A stretch of DNA of 64,000 nucleotides from CAWJMN01 sp963844055 (GTDB lineage: Bacteria > Planctomycetota > Planctomycetia > Pirellulales > Pirellulaceae), in assembly GCA_963844055.1 (NCBI GenBank), contig CAWJMN010000002.1, positions 1,426,001 through 1,490,000 of the forward strand, given 5' to 3'. Both the position numbers and the translations under genes were made by a program. This document shows positions 36,819 through 46,261 of the stretch, in pieces. How positions within the stretch are numbered: position 1 is the stretch's first letter; every line of letters starts with the position of its first letter. The notes beneath the pieces were generated by a model. The model was given only the letters and a program-made list of their open reading frames with translations, was not told where the DNA came from and ran no database searches.

Positions 36819-38243
36819 CTAAGAAAGGATGCCGCGAATGATTTCCCCATGCACATCGGTCAAGCTGACATCGCGCCCGCCGTAGCGGAACACGAGACGC
36901 TCATGATCGAGGCCCAGTTGATGCAGCACGGTCGCATGGATGTCATGAATGGTGAGCGGATGCTCTACCACCGTGTTTCCGAATTCATCTGTCGCGCCGT
37001 AGGCCATGCCACCGCGAAAGCCACCCCCGGCGAGAAAGATACTGTACCCATTCACATGGTGATCGCGGCCGCAGGTTTCATTAATGGCCGGTGTATGGGG
37101 AGTTCGTCCCATTTCACCAGCCCAAATCACAATGGTTTCATCGAGCAGGCCACGCTGTTTGAGGTCTTTGATTAGCGCTGCCACCGATTGGTCGGTGATC
37201 ATGGCGTTTTCGGAATGGTGCTTTTTCAGCTCACCATGCTGATCCCACGGGCTGTTATTGGGATGCGTCAGTGGACAGGTGATTTCGACAAAGCGAACGC
37301 CTGCCTCGACCAAACGCCGTGCACGCAAACATTGCAGGCCGTAATATTTTTGATAGTCGTTCTTGGAATCCACACCATACGCTTGCAGCGTTTCGGCCGT
37401 CTCGCCGGAGATGTCGGCCACTTTGGGAATGGCGGACTGCATCTTAAATGCCGTCTCATAATTGCGAATAGCTGACTCGATTAGGTTGTTCTTTTGATTG
37501 GCCTGCGAGAACTGCTGATCTTGCTGCTGAAGCAAGTCGAGCTTTCGTCGCTGCACCGCCAAAACATCTGCAGGAACAATATTATCAATCGGCGTCCCGC
37601 GTGCGCGAAGCATGGAGGCACTGGTCGTGGCGGGCAAAAAGGCGCTGTCGAAATTCTCAAAGCCGCCGTTAGGAATCCAGTCATTGTTTAGCAGCACATA
37701 ACTGGGAAGCTCTTTGGACTCCATCCCCAGTCCGTACGATACCCAAGAGCCAAAGCTCGGCGCCCCACCTGTCACGCGCCCTGTATGCAGCAGCAGGTTT
37801 TGCTGGCCGTGAAGGGGCTGCTTTCCCACAAGCGAGCGAACGACGCACAAGTCGTCGGCACACGTGGCAATATGCGGCAGCAAATCACTCACCCACAGCC
37901 CGCTTTTGCCCCGCTGCGAAAATTCCCAGGGAGAGCCCATCCAAACGCGACTGGCCGCACTTTGCGAAAGCTTGGAGGTTGCCTTCTCGCCGATGGCTTT
38001 GCCTTGTTGGTTTTTCAGTTCCGGTTTGTAGTCAAAGGTATCTACGTGACTCGGCCCGCCATCCATGAAGCAGAAAATCACGTTCTTGGCGCGAGGCTTC
38101 AAATGGAGGTGCGAGTTCCCCTCTTCGCTGCGAGCTTGCTGCGCTGCCATTCCTGCCAAGGCCAGCCAGCCAAAGCCGGCCGAGGCCTGCTGCAAGAACT
38201 GCCGCCGCGAAGTGGGCCACCTGCTTGGCATGCTAGCGAACAT
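36819..38243 (-). CDS. DUF1501 protein overlapping the PSD1 stop
   Basis: 474 residues from ATG 38243: AAGGAG lies 7 bases upstream, inside the last codons of the PSD1 gene, and the start overlaps its stop by 11 bases; ATG 38231 has no such site. The Tat leader is TSRRQFLQQASAGFGWLALAGM. DUF1501 motifs are NVIFCFMDGGPSHVDTFDYKP, VIWAGEMGRTP, DHHVNGYSIFLAGGG and ATVLHQLGLDHERLVFRYGG. Tight translational coupling to PSD1 implies fixed stoichiometry or shared export timing. Its stop lies 15 bases from the 36804 gene. Confidence 0.92.
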   Translation of the reverse strand: MFASMPSRWPTSRRQFLQQASAGFGWLALAGMAAQQARSEEGNSHLHLKPRAKNVIFCFMDGGPSHVDTFDYKPELKNQQGKAIGEKATSKLSQSAASRVWMGSPWEFSQRGKSGLWVSDLLPHIATCADDLCVVRSLVGKQPLHGQQNLLLHTGRVTGGAPSFGSWVSYGLGMESKELPSYVLLNNDWIPNGGFENFDSAFLPATTSASMLRARGTPIDNIVPADVLAVQRRKLDLLQQQDQQFSQANQKNNLIESAIRNYETAFKMQSAIPKVADISGETAETLQAYGVDSKNDYQKYYGLQCLRARRLVEAGVRFVEITCPLTHPNNSPWDQHGELKKHHSENAMITDQSVAALIKDLKQRGLLDETIVIWAGEMGRTPHTPAINETCGRDHHVNGYSIFLAGGGFRGGMAYGATDEFGNTVVEHPLTIHDIHATVLHQLGLDHERLVFRYGGRDVSLTDVHGEIIRGILS

Positions 38244-41200
38244 AGAGGAACTCCTTGGTATTTAGCAGGGCGTGCGCAACATCCTGCCAGACCTTCACAC
38301 TGGTGGTGACTTCGGCTGCGGGGATCTGGTGCAAGTTAGCAAAGTCTTGCACCACGGCTTGCCAACGCTGTTGCTCTTCGGGCGTTGCCGGTCGGCCAAA
38401 GGCGGCCTGAAACATTTGCTCGATGCGCTGTGGGATGGATTGATCGGTCTGCTTGCAAAGGCGCGTGGCCCAGCGACTGGCTTGTTCACTGAAGAATGGA
38501 TCGTTCAGTAGCGCTAGGGCTTGCGATGGCGTATTGGTCACGTCGCGACGGCCCGTGGGAATCTTGGGAGGTGGTTGATTGAAAACCGCCAGAATTCGCG
38601 GGGGCTCCATGATGGAAAGCTTGGTATAAATCGAGCGACGGCCATTGCCATCCACCGGCCCCGAGAAGAGACGCTTTTGTCCATCTTCATTGTGCCGATG
38701 GGGATTGATCGGTGGGCCATACAGCGTCGGATCAAGGCCGCCAGAAACAGCCAAGACCGAATCCCGCAGCGCCTCAGCTTCCAGACGTCGTAACGGATAG
38801 TGATGCAGCAGGCGATTGGCGGGGTCGATGGTCAATGCATTTTCATCGGCCGTGGAAGTCTGCTGCCACGCCTGGGTGAGGACAATTTCGCGCACGAGCT
38901 TTTTGACCGACCAACCTTCTGCCATGAAACGAGCGGCCAGATAGTCGAGCAGTTCAGGATGCGATGGTTCCGCGCCAACATGCCCAAAATCGTTGGAGGT
39001 GGCGACGATCCCTGTACCATAGAGCCATTGCCAAACGCGATTGACAAACACGCGGGCGGTGAGCGGATTTTTGGGGTCGGCAATGATCTCGGCCAATTCG
39101 CGGCGACCACTATGCGGCGAAGTGAAGCCCGATTTTGCGGCCCCCATGATCGATAGATAGCCGCGCGGGACGATGTCACCCGGCTGGTCGTATTCCCCGC
39201 GCTTATTGAGTGGCAAATTGATTCCCGCGTCGATGTCGGCCATGCCGTTGACGGTTTGCGGCGTTAGCAGTTTAGCTTCCGTAGTACGATACTGAGAAAC
39301 GAGGGCTGCAATGGCAGGCTGCTGGGCCACTTCGTGCTGGTTGGTGATCTGTCCATTATCAAGCAGCCAGTTAATCAGCCGAACGTCATCGTCCGTTGCT
39401 TGGTCTTGTTCCCACCGACGAAGCGCTGCACTAAACCAGCGGGCAAAGGCCGCAGCGACGCCGGCCATGTCTTGCGGAGCTTCTCCTTCGAATAGGCTGA
39501 AGTAGCGTTGCAACTGATCCATGGGGAGCGCGGGCTGCTCATGCAGGATGACACGCGAAACTCCCAGCCAGCTACGTGGATCTGCCACTTGCTCTTCACT
39601 GCAAGCCCCTCCCAAACCAACGCGCGGCGGGAAATTCGGATTGCTGGTCTTCGTAGCCAATTCCAAGAAGATTCGCCGCTGAGGCATCGCACGATAGGTA
39701 GAAAGCGTCAGCCAGCCCAGCGACGGCTGTTGCAAATAGGCCTGCTTTTCCGTCAAGAAGGCATTATCAATTACCGTTCGATGGGCGCTAAAATCGCCGC
39801 CGACAAATTCAAAGCTGATGAAGCTTTTATCAAACGTGTTGAGGAGCGGCGTACGAATGACGCCATTCATACGCGGCGACAAGCTGTTGGTAAATAAGCC
39901 CGCAGGAAGCAAACGCGTGACGGCGGATGGCCCCTCTAGGGCGACGACAAAATCGCCTGAGCGAACCGGCTCTCGCAGGCCTACGCCATCGACCGACCAT
40001 CCAGCAGGGACTTCCTTAGAAAAGTCGGCCGCAACCGTGAAATTGGCTTTGAACTGATCGATGCGGGCATTGGAGTGTTCATGAATGCGAGCATCGACAT
40101 TTTTCCAAACGACGGCAGTCTCGCCCGGCTTATCGATGACGCGGGAGGCGTGCCACCAAGTGTGCCGCAGGTCTTCAAAGACGGGCTCCTTGGTCTCCGG
40201 CGTCAGAACTTCCTGCCAGACCTTTTGCTTGGGGGTGATTGACTCGGGCGGTGCGGCCGTGGGGAGCATCACCTTGGGAAGTTCCGCAACATCAGCCAGC
40301 CAGCGTGCTGCAAGCTCCTTACGCAAGTTGGCCTTGATCGTTTTTAGTTCGGCAAAGGTGTTCGCATTTCGCTGGGGAGTATCCAGCGTGCGCGTGACCC
40401 AGCGTGAACTCATAAAGACGCCACCGAGGGCGTAGTATTCGGACTGCAAAATGGGGTCGAGCTTGTGGTCGTGGCAACGAGCGCAGGCGACGGTCTGAGC
40501 TTGGAACGCTTTTGAGAACGCATCGACCTTGTTATCCATCATCTCTTGATGGATGCCATCGAACTCGGCGCTGTCGCCATGCCGCTTTTCCCCCATCTGA
40601 TAGAACATGGGGCCAATCAGCGACTCATTGATTTGCTCCTGAGGATCAATGCGCGGATTTTCTAAGAGGTCTCCTGCGATCTGTTCGCGGATCAGCTGAT
40701 TGAAGGGAATGTCTTGATTGAAAGCACGCGTCAAATAATCACGATAGCGCCACGAACCCTTGGCGGGCATATCCCATTCATAGCCGTAGGTGTCCGTGTA
40801 GCGCACCACATCCATCCAGTGACGCGCCCAGGTCTCGCCAAAGTGGGGTGATGCCAGCAAACGCTCCACGAGGTTCTTCCAAGCATCGCTGGAATCGTCT
40901 TTGACAAATGCCTCTACCTCGGCAGGCGTTGGAGGTAGGCCGGTGAGGGCAAAGCTAAGCCGGCGAATGAGGACCTCACGCGAGGCACGCGGAACAGGCC
41001 CTAGGCCGCTGGCTTCTAACTTAGAAAGCAAAAAACGATCGATGGGCTGGCCCGACCAGGCAGCGTTTTTCACTTCGGGAATCGCGGGCTCAACAACCGG
41101 TTGCAGGCTCCACCACTGGCGAAACTGTTCAAACTGAGCGGCGCGCGCGGCAGCAAACTGAAGATCAGGGGTGGCGCCTTCATCGCGCGAATCGAACGCG

Positions 41201-41565
41201 CCGGTTTCAATCCAGTGCACGAAATGGGCGATTGTGCTATCGGGCAGCTTTTTGTCGGGGGGCATCGCGACCGTTTCATGCCGCAGAGCGCTGATGAGCA
41301 GACTTTCTGCAACCTTGCCCGGCACCACGGCAGGCCCACTTTCGCCCCCTTTGCGAATCGCCTCCCGCGTATCAAGCCGAAGCGAACCCTTCACCTCTTT
41401 GGCCAATACAGAGTGGCACTGATAACAATGTTGCACCAGCACGGGGCGAATGTGCTTTTCAAAGTGCTCACGCTGCGCTGCTTCATCAGCGTAGCCTGTC
41501 GACGAAATCGCCAAAGCCAATAGGATCAGTGGCGCAGCCCATCGGCCGAAGCGAACAGAGGACAT
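38233..41565 (-). CDS. Large PSCyt1-PSCyt2-PSD1 protein
   Basis: 1110 residues from ATG 41565 with AAGGAG 6-7 bases upstream. A signal peptide (WAAPLILLALAISSTGYA) leads into the heme c domain with CYQCH and MPPDKKL, DUF1549 (WARHWMDVVRYTDTYGYEW, VACARCHDHKLDPI), a long insertion (about 430-760) with a strand-rich, carbohydrate-binding-like look (FISFEFVGGDFSAHRTV), and DUF1553 (WQWLYGTGIVATSNDFGHVGAEPSHPELLD). This is the long PSD1 architecture. The insertion is not recognised. It is intact, without the frameshifts of its two relatives, and starts an operon with DUF1501. Confidence 0.92.
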   Translation of the reverse strand: MSSVRFGRWAAPLILLALAISSTGYADEAAQREHFEKHIRPVLVQHCYQCHSVLAKEVKGSLRLDTREAIRKGGESGPAVVPGKVAESLLISALRHETVAMPPDKKLPDSTIAHFVHWIETGAFDSRDEGATPDLQFAAARAAQFEQFRQWWSLQPVVEPAIPEVKNAAWSGQPIDRFLLSKLEASGLGPVPRASREVLIRRLSFALTGLPPTPAEVEAFVKDDSSDAWKNLVERLLASPHFGETWARHWMDVVRYTDTYGYEWDMPAKGSWRYRDYLTRAFNQDIPFNQLIREQIAGDLLENPRIDPQEQINESLIGPMFYQMGEKRHGDSAEFDGIHQEMMDNKVDAFSKAFQAQTVACARCHDHKLDPILQSEYYALGGVFMSSRWVTRTLDTPQRNANTFAELKTIKANLRKELAARWLADVAELPKVMLPTAAPPESITPKQKVWQEVLTPETKEPVFEDLRHTWWHASRVIDKPGETAVVWKNVDARIHEHSNARIDQFKANFTVAADFSKEVPAGWSVDGVGLREPVRSGDFVVALEGPSAVTRLLPAGLFTNSLSPRMNGVIRTPLLNTFDKSFISFEFVGGDFSAHRTVIDNAFLTEKQAYLQQPSLGWLTLSTYRAMPQRRIFLELATKTSNPNFPPRVGLGGACSEEQVADPRSWLGVSRVILHEQPALPMDQLQRYFSLFEGEAPQDMAGVAAAFARWFSAALRRWEQDQATDDDVRLINWLLDNGQITNQHEVAQQPAIAALVSQYRTTEAKLLTPQTVNGMADIDAGINLPLNKRGEYDQPGDIVPRGYLSIMGAAKSGFTSPHSGRRELAEIIADPKNPLTARVFVNRVWQWLYGTGIVATSNDFGHVGAEPSHPELLDYLAARFMAEGWSVKKLVREIVLTQAWQQTSTADENALTIDPANRLLHHYPLRRLEAEALRDSVLAVSGGLDPTLYGPPINPHRHNEDGQKRLFSGPVDGNGRRSIYTKLSIMEPPRILAVFNQPPPKIPTGRRDVTNTPSQALALLNDPFFSEQASRWATRLCKQTDQSIPQRIEQMFQAAFGRPATPEEQQRWQAVVQDFANLHQIPAAEVTTSVKVWQDVAHALLNTKEFLYVR

Positions 41566-41995
41566 CAAGTTCTCCTTGGTCGGCGAGGGAAGGAAAGGTG
41601 CGGCCAAGTGATTGGTTATAGGCGGGAGCTGCCAACGGGCAACTGGTGAACCTTCATCCTACCGCCCCACAGAGGCCGGTTCAAGGCAGAACAAGGGTAA
41701 CGATTACTCCCTTAAACATTTCGATAATCGATCGATGAATTTCCCAAGGGGATGCATGGCGACAAAAAGCGGGTCGTACGTCGTTGTTATCCACGCGAGA
41801 AATGTTGGGACGGCAACGATGGCCGGAGCTAGTTGGCACGACGCGATGGAATTGTCCATTCTCAAATTTGCACAAAAGAGTCTTGACCTTGCCGTCCGAA
41901 CCTATACTATGTCATACATAGTATGCGTAGCGAAGTGATTATCAAACGTGGCTTTGCACGAGCCCTTTTGATGAATTCGTTCTAGGAGCCATGCC
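41566..41995. other. Divergent intergenic region with PadR-type operator
   Basis: 430 bases between the PSD1 operon and the PadR gene. ORFs here overlap the promoter and are not supported. The operator at 41904-41924 is the key element. Confidence 0.5.
41883..41924 (+). promoter_or_regulatory. Promoter overlapped by a PadR-type operator
   Basis: ATACTATGT (41904-41912) and ACATAGTAT (41916-41924) form a perfect 9-bp inverted repeat around CAT. ATGT/ACAT half-sites are those bound by PadR family repressors. The operator covers a -10-like TACTAT (41905-41910), 16 bases from TTGACC (41883-41888). It ends 71 bases before the padR-like start, so autorepression of the regulator and its two downstream genes is likely. 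Confidence 0.7.
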
Positions 41996-42358
41996 ATGAA
42001 AGTCGAACGCGAATTGATGCGAGGCGCCGGGCCGCCGGCCGTCCTGAAGCTGCTCGAAGGGGAGCCGATGTATGGCTATGAACTTGTAGAAGCGCTGAAG
42101 ACGCGGACGGGGGATGTCCTGCAAATGGGACAATCGACGCTGTACCCGATGCTTTACAACTTGGAAGCGCAAGGGCTCGTTAAGGCAGAATGGCGCGAAG
42201 CGGATACCGGCCGCAAACGGAAGTACTACTCGCTGACGGCAGCGGGACGTCGCCGCTTGGCCGATGAAACCAAACAATGGCGCGCCGTGGCACAAGCCAT
42301 GTCGAGCCTCGGCATCATTGGAAACAGCCACGGGAACATTGCCACCGAAGGAGCCTAA
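41996..42358 (+). CDS. PadR family transcriptional regulator
   Basis: 120 residues. Residues 1-90 are the PadR winged helix: LKLLEGEPMYGYELVEAL, MGQSTLYPMLYNLEAQGLV and the wing EADTGRKRKYYSLTAAG. The C-terminal dimerising helix is short (subfamily 2). It follows a palindromic PadR box. The next gene starts 3 bases after the stop, and the arrangement padR followed by a protein with a permease-prefix-like N-terminus is common. It most likely represses its own operon and responds to an unknown ligand. Confidence 0.92.
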   Translation: MKVERELMRGAGPPAVLKLLEGEPMYGYELVEALKTRTGDVLQMGQSTLYPMLYNLEAQGLVKAEWREADTGRKRKYYSLTAAGRRRLADETKQWRAVAQAMSSLGIIGNSHGNIATEGA

Positions 42359-42361
42359 GCC

Positions 42362-44215
42362 ATGGTCGCCTCGCTCCTTAATCCGCCGCGAATGCCGACA
42401 CCTTCGGACTCTTTATGGAGCCGGTTGTGTTATACATCGCTAGGCGAAACGCTACGAGGAAACATTGCAGGAGAGCTCGACGCTCGACGCGTGATTACCT
42501 CGTTTAATTTGGGAGAGACGCTTTCGGCAGTCGTATGGCAGATCGTAGACAAGACGCGACTGTGGCGGAGCGAGAAAGTAGATGTAGCCAGAGAATTAGC
42601 GTCACACTTTCGTGAGGGACTCGACGCGGGAGAAAGTGCCCAACAATTAATCGAGAACTTTGGTGACCGCGTGACGGCAGTGAAGCTGATTCGCCGTGCC
42701 AAGCTGCGCAGTAGAGCATGGCCGTATCATGCTTGGCAGTGGACCTGCCGAGGAATCATGCTAGTAGTGACTTCTTTCCTACTTCTGTATGGGGCACAAT
42801 TCTGGTGGCTCTACTCAGCGAAACCGGTAATTCGCGAAAACTACTACGCGGCTTTGCAATCACAGATTGAAAAAACAGCGGTTGAAGATCGCGCTTGGCC
42901 AATCTATCGGCAAGCATTGGCAAAGATGAAAGTGGACCCGCAGGAGAACTACGATTCCGTTTACTCCAGCGCCATCAACGCAACGATCGGCCTACCCAAT
43001 GAGAAGGATCGCTGGCCCTCCACTGAAGCGTATGTAGTAGAAAATCGAGAGGCGATTGCATTGATTCGCCAAGGTGCGGAAAAGAAATTGCTGGGGTTCA
43101 CTACGAACGATCCCGAAGACAAACCCATGGATCTAGCCATAGATAGCCATGTCGCGGAGGCAATTAATCAATACGCCAACAACGTTCGAACGAATCAGGG
43201 CATTTTCCGTGTTTACAATATACCCACGCATATCGGCATGCGTCGCTTAAGACAGCTATTGTCGATTGACACCTGCGTTGCTATCCGAGAGCAGGATTCA
43301 GCCCGCTTTACTGCGGATGTCCAGGCACTAATGGGAATTACGCAACATTCGAACAACTCTCTGTTAGACGCATCGAAAGCATCGCTGATTTACTTTGAAG
43401 GGGATTCCTTAGTCGGTCATGCCCTGTGGAATCACCCAGAGATGCTAACGGATGCAGATTTACAGAAGCTCCACTTGCTATTCCAGCGTTTTGATTGGAA
43501 GGCCTGTGCCAAATCGCATGGCGACTTTATCGACGGGCAACGTAAATCCGTCGATGACTTCCTCCAGCGCTACTATACGGATGATGACCATGGAAACGGC
43601 CGTATCACGGCTGCAGGATTGCCATTTTTAGATACCTATCGTCGTCCCAACGACCAGTCGGCGACTTGGTGGAACCAGCAATTCAAACTTTTGGAGCCTG
43701 TACGAGCGAGCACGATCGCCAGTCGCGAACAAGTTCACGAATTGAGCGAGGCGATTTTGACGAAGTTTGCTGCCTTCTATGCAATTCCCCCATGGGAACA
43801 ATCGGATCATAAGCCGGAACTGATTGCATTGCTTCAGAAACTACAGCAACCTCGCTATCGACCATTAAAAGCCGTCTTGCATGTGGATGGTCCTGATTTT
43901 GTCGGTATCGACCAACTCACTCCTCCGGCTCGTGGCGTGAGTATTGGCATTTGCCTGGAACTTTTCAAACGAGAACATGGTCGCTGGCCTCATTCCTTAG
44001 ATGAACTGATTCCGCAGTACACTGCAGACCTTCTTCTCGACTGGGCAACTGGTAAGCCGCTTGGCTACAAACTAACTGTAGACGGGCCACTGGTTTATAC
44101 GGTTGGCGCCAACGGGAAAGACGATGGTGGGCGTCTAGAGCCCGACGCAAATGCCGGGGGAGCCCTTTACGACTTTCCTGTTTGGCCAATTGGTGGACGG
44201 TTCTCAAAGAACTAA
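42362..44215 (+). CDS. Large membrane-anchored protein, paralog 1, in padR operon
   Basis: 617 residues. The cytoplasmic N-terminus (about 1-120) resembles the permease-prefix domain seen beside PadR regulators (SEKVDVARELASHFREGLDAG...LIRRAKLRSRAWPYHAW). One membrane span follows (IMLVVTSFLLLYGAQFWWLY, about 133-152). The long extracytoplasmic part is helical and ends in ELFKREHGRWPHSLDELIPQ, a motif common in planctomycete exported proteins. The C-terminus is VGANGKDDGGRLEP. No enzyme is recognised. It closely parallels the next gene and lies 3 bases after the padR stop. Confidence 0.75.
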   Translation: MVASLLNPPRMPTPSDSLWSRLCYTSLGETLRGNIAGELDARRVITSFNLGETLSAVVWQIVDKTRLWRSEKVDVARELASHFREGLDAGESAQQLIENFGDRVTAVKLIRRAKLRSRAWPYHAWQWTCRGIMLVVTSFLLLYGAQFWWLYSAKPVIRENYYAALQSQIEKTAVEDRAWPIYRQALAKMKVDPQENYDSVYSSAINATIGLPNEKDRWPSTEAYVVENREAIALIRQGAEKKLLGFTTNDPEDKPMDLAIDSHVAEAINQYANNVRTNQGIFRVYNIPTHIGMRRLRQLLSIDTCVAIREQDSARFTADVQALMGITQHSNNSLLDASKASLIYFEGDSLVGHALWNHPEMLTDADLQKLHLLFQRFDWKACAKSHGDFIDGQRKSVDDFLQRYYTDDDHGNGRITAAGLPFLDTYRRPNDQSATWWNQQFKLLEPVRASTIASREQVHELSEAILTKFAAFYAIPPWEQSDHKPELIALLQKLQQPRYRPLKAVLHVDGPDFVGIDQLTPPARGVSIGICLELFKREHGRWPHSLDELIPQYTADLLLDWATGKPLGYKLTVDGPLVYTVGANGKDDGGRLEPDANAGGALYDFPVWPIGGRFSKN

Positions 44216-44236
44216 ACCGCGGAGGTTTACAAAATC

Positions 44237-46114
44237 ATGGAAGCTTCACTCACTATCCCACCTCGTATGCCGCTTCCTTCTGATTCCTTTTGGGAACGGC
44301 TGCGCCATACGCCGCTGCAAGATGTCCTTCGTGGAAACATTGCGGGCCAGCTCGATGCGCGGCGCGTCATTGCGGCCGCTGGTCTGGGTGATGACCTTTC
44401 TGCCGTTGTGTGGCAGGTGGTTCGCAAAACCGGATTGTGGCGAAGTGAAAAGCTGGATGTGGCCCGAGAGTTGGCGGCACACTTTCGCGATGGAATCGAC
44501 GCGGGGCAAAGCGCGCAGGAATTGATAGCTGGGTTTGGTGAGGTTCCTCTTGCGGTCAAACTGATCCGCCGGGCAAAACTGCGCAGCCGGGCATGGCCGT
44601 ACCGTTTGTGGCGCATGGTTTGGCAGACCGGAAGCGTTCTCACGCTCACGTTTTTGGTGCTGTATGCCGGGATAGCGATTCGCTTCTATTCGGGTAGGCC
44701 GACGGTTAAACAGAACTATTTGGCAAACATCCAAGCGGAGGTGCATCCGGTCGCGGAAGCGGACCGGGCTTGGCCCTTGTACAGGCAAGCTTTAGTGGGG
44801 CTGAAGCGTCCTGTCAAAACAACCAGGATTCCTGCGGAAGCGCAGAAAGGAGCGAACAACAGGTTTTCACCCTCCACAAACCCGACGATCGCGAAGTATG
44901 GCGCCGAAAGCCAAGACGCATTACGACTTGTTCGCAAGGCCGCTCAAACGAAGCGACTGGGGATTCGTTTTGACGATCCGGCCGATCAACCGTGGATGGC
45001 GATTGCCTCTGGATCCCTGGATCAGGACGTCCTGCAGTTTCAAACAGCTGTCTCGAAGAATGAATTGGCTCTACTCGGAATGCCACTGCCGCACTTGCTG
45101 GAACTTGACACACTAGGGGACCTGCTGATTTGGGATATTTTCCTTGCGATAGAGTCCGGCGATAACCAGCGAATCAAGCAAGACATTCAAGCTTTGGTCG
45201 GAATTGCAGAGCAACTCCAAAACGAAGATCTACCGCTGGTGACGATCAAATTCTATGCCCTCGGCATGTTTGAGCGAGCAGTTAACAATGCGCTCACCAC
45301 CATGACTATCAAGCCTGATCTTTTTTCGGCTGAAGACTTACAAGAACTGCGAGTAATCCTTGGCTCGTTTCACTCGGCCACCATCAAGGAACAACTTAAA
45401 GGGTTCCGCCTGATGGCAGAAGACACCATCCAGCGGTCCTTTACAGACGATGGCTCTGGTAATGGAAGACTGACTCGCGATGGGGTCTTTTTGCTGATGC
45501 AACAGCGAGTTGGGCACGCCAAACACAACCAAGAGGATGCGATCACCGAGCTTACGATTCAAACTGCACTACCTGCGGTAGGGACCCTCGTGGCGAGCCG
45601 GCGTGAGATACTCGCCAGGATCGAAGAGATCTTGAATCGGATTGAGCAGCAGGGAGATTCGCCACAATGGACATGGAAGGGCCGTTCTCCCATTAATCCG
45701 CTGGTTGAACAGGCTAACCAAAGCAAGTTAACACTGCTGCAGTACTTTCCCGCGTATGCACTTACTTCGGGAATGGATCGACTCCCGTTCACAAGAGAAC
45801 TTTATGCCCAGCATCGCGATGCCGCTTTCTACGCGATCGCCATTGAGCTCTTTCGGCGAGAGCATGGCGTTTATCCTACAAAGCTGGACGAGCTAGTTCC
45901 CGCTTACTTGCCAAAACTGCTGCCCGACCGCATGACCGGCGAGCTGCCGCGCTACAAGATGACCCCGCACGGCCCCCTGCTTTATTCCGTGGGTTACAAC
46001 CTGGTTGATGATGACGGCAAAATCGAACGCACCTTTCCCGCCAATCATGCTTCTATGAAAGACGACATTCGCCTTTGGGCGCCGTTTCCGATCTCTACGG
46101 ATGAAAAGGAATAA
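44237..46114 (+). CDS. Large membrane-anchored protein, paralog 2
   Basis: 625 residues and the same architecture as the preceding gene: N-terminal prefix domain (LWRSEKLDVARELAAHFRDG), one span (about 130-150; VLTLTFLVLYAGIAIRFY), a helical outer region and the ELFRREHGVYPTKLDELVPAY motif near the end. The two copies match best in the first 125 residues and the terminal motif; the middle has diverged. Starts 22 bases after paralog 1. A tail fragment of a third copy lies at 47551-47649. Confidence 0.75.
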   Translation: MEASLTIPPRMPLPSDSFWERLRHTPLQDVLRGNIAGQLDARRVIAAAGLGDDLSAVVWQVVRKTGLWRSEKLDVARELAAHFRDGIDAGQSAQELIAGFGEVPLAVKLIRRAKLRSRAWPYRLWRMVWQTGSVLTLTFLVLYAGIAIRFYSGRPTVKQNYLANIQAEVHPVAEADRAWPLYRQALVGLKRPVKTTRIPAEAQKGANNRFSPSTNPTIAKYGAESQDALRLVRKAAQTKRLGIRFDDPADQPWMAIASGSLDQDVLQFQTAVSKNELALLGMPLPHLLELDTLGDLLIWDIFLAIESGDNQRIKQDIQALVGIAEQLQNEDLPLVTIKFYALGMFERAVNNALTTMTIKPDLFSAEDLQELRVILGSFHSATIKEQLKGFRLMAEDTIQRSFTDDGSGNGRLTRDGVFLLMQQRVGHAKHNQEDAITELTIQTALPAVGTLVASRREILARIEEILNRIEQQGDSPQWTWKGRSPINPLVEQANQSKLTLLQYFPAYALTSGMDRLPFTRELYAQHRDAAFYAIAIELFRREHGVYPTKLDELVPAYLPKLLPDRMTGELPRYKMTPHGPLLYSVGYNLVDDDGKIERTFPANHASMKDDIRLWAPFPISTDEKE

Positions 46115-46218
46115 CCTCCTCAGCGGATCCTCTTGAGTGGCACGCTGCAATTCCCTGTACGCCCACGTGCGACCGCTCGGTGATCCCAGCGGAAGAACGC
46201 GTGAAGCAACGCGAAAAG

Positions 46219-46243
46219 TTGAATGCCAATGTGATGCATTCAA
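46219..46243. repeat. 8-bp inverted repeat between convergent genes
   Basis: TTGAATGC (46219-46226) and GCATTCAA (46236-46243) are perfect arms around 9 bases, between the stops of paralog 2 and the signal peptidase. There is no T-run, but a bidirectional transcription end is possible. Confidence 0.35.
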
Positions 46244-46261
46244 TTCGGCTCAGTGCGGTTT

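Noticed and set aside
41612..41938. 108-codon frame before the PadR gene
   Set aside because: It runs across the promoter and the palindromic operator and has no plausible product.
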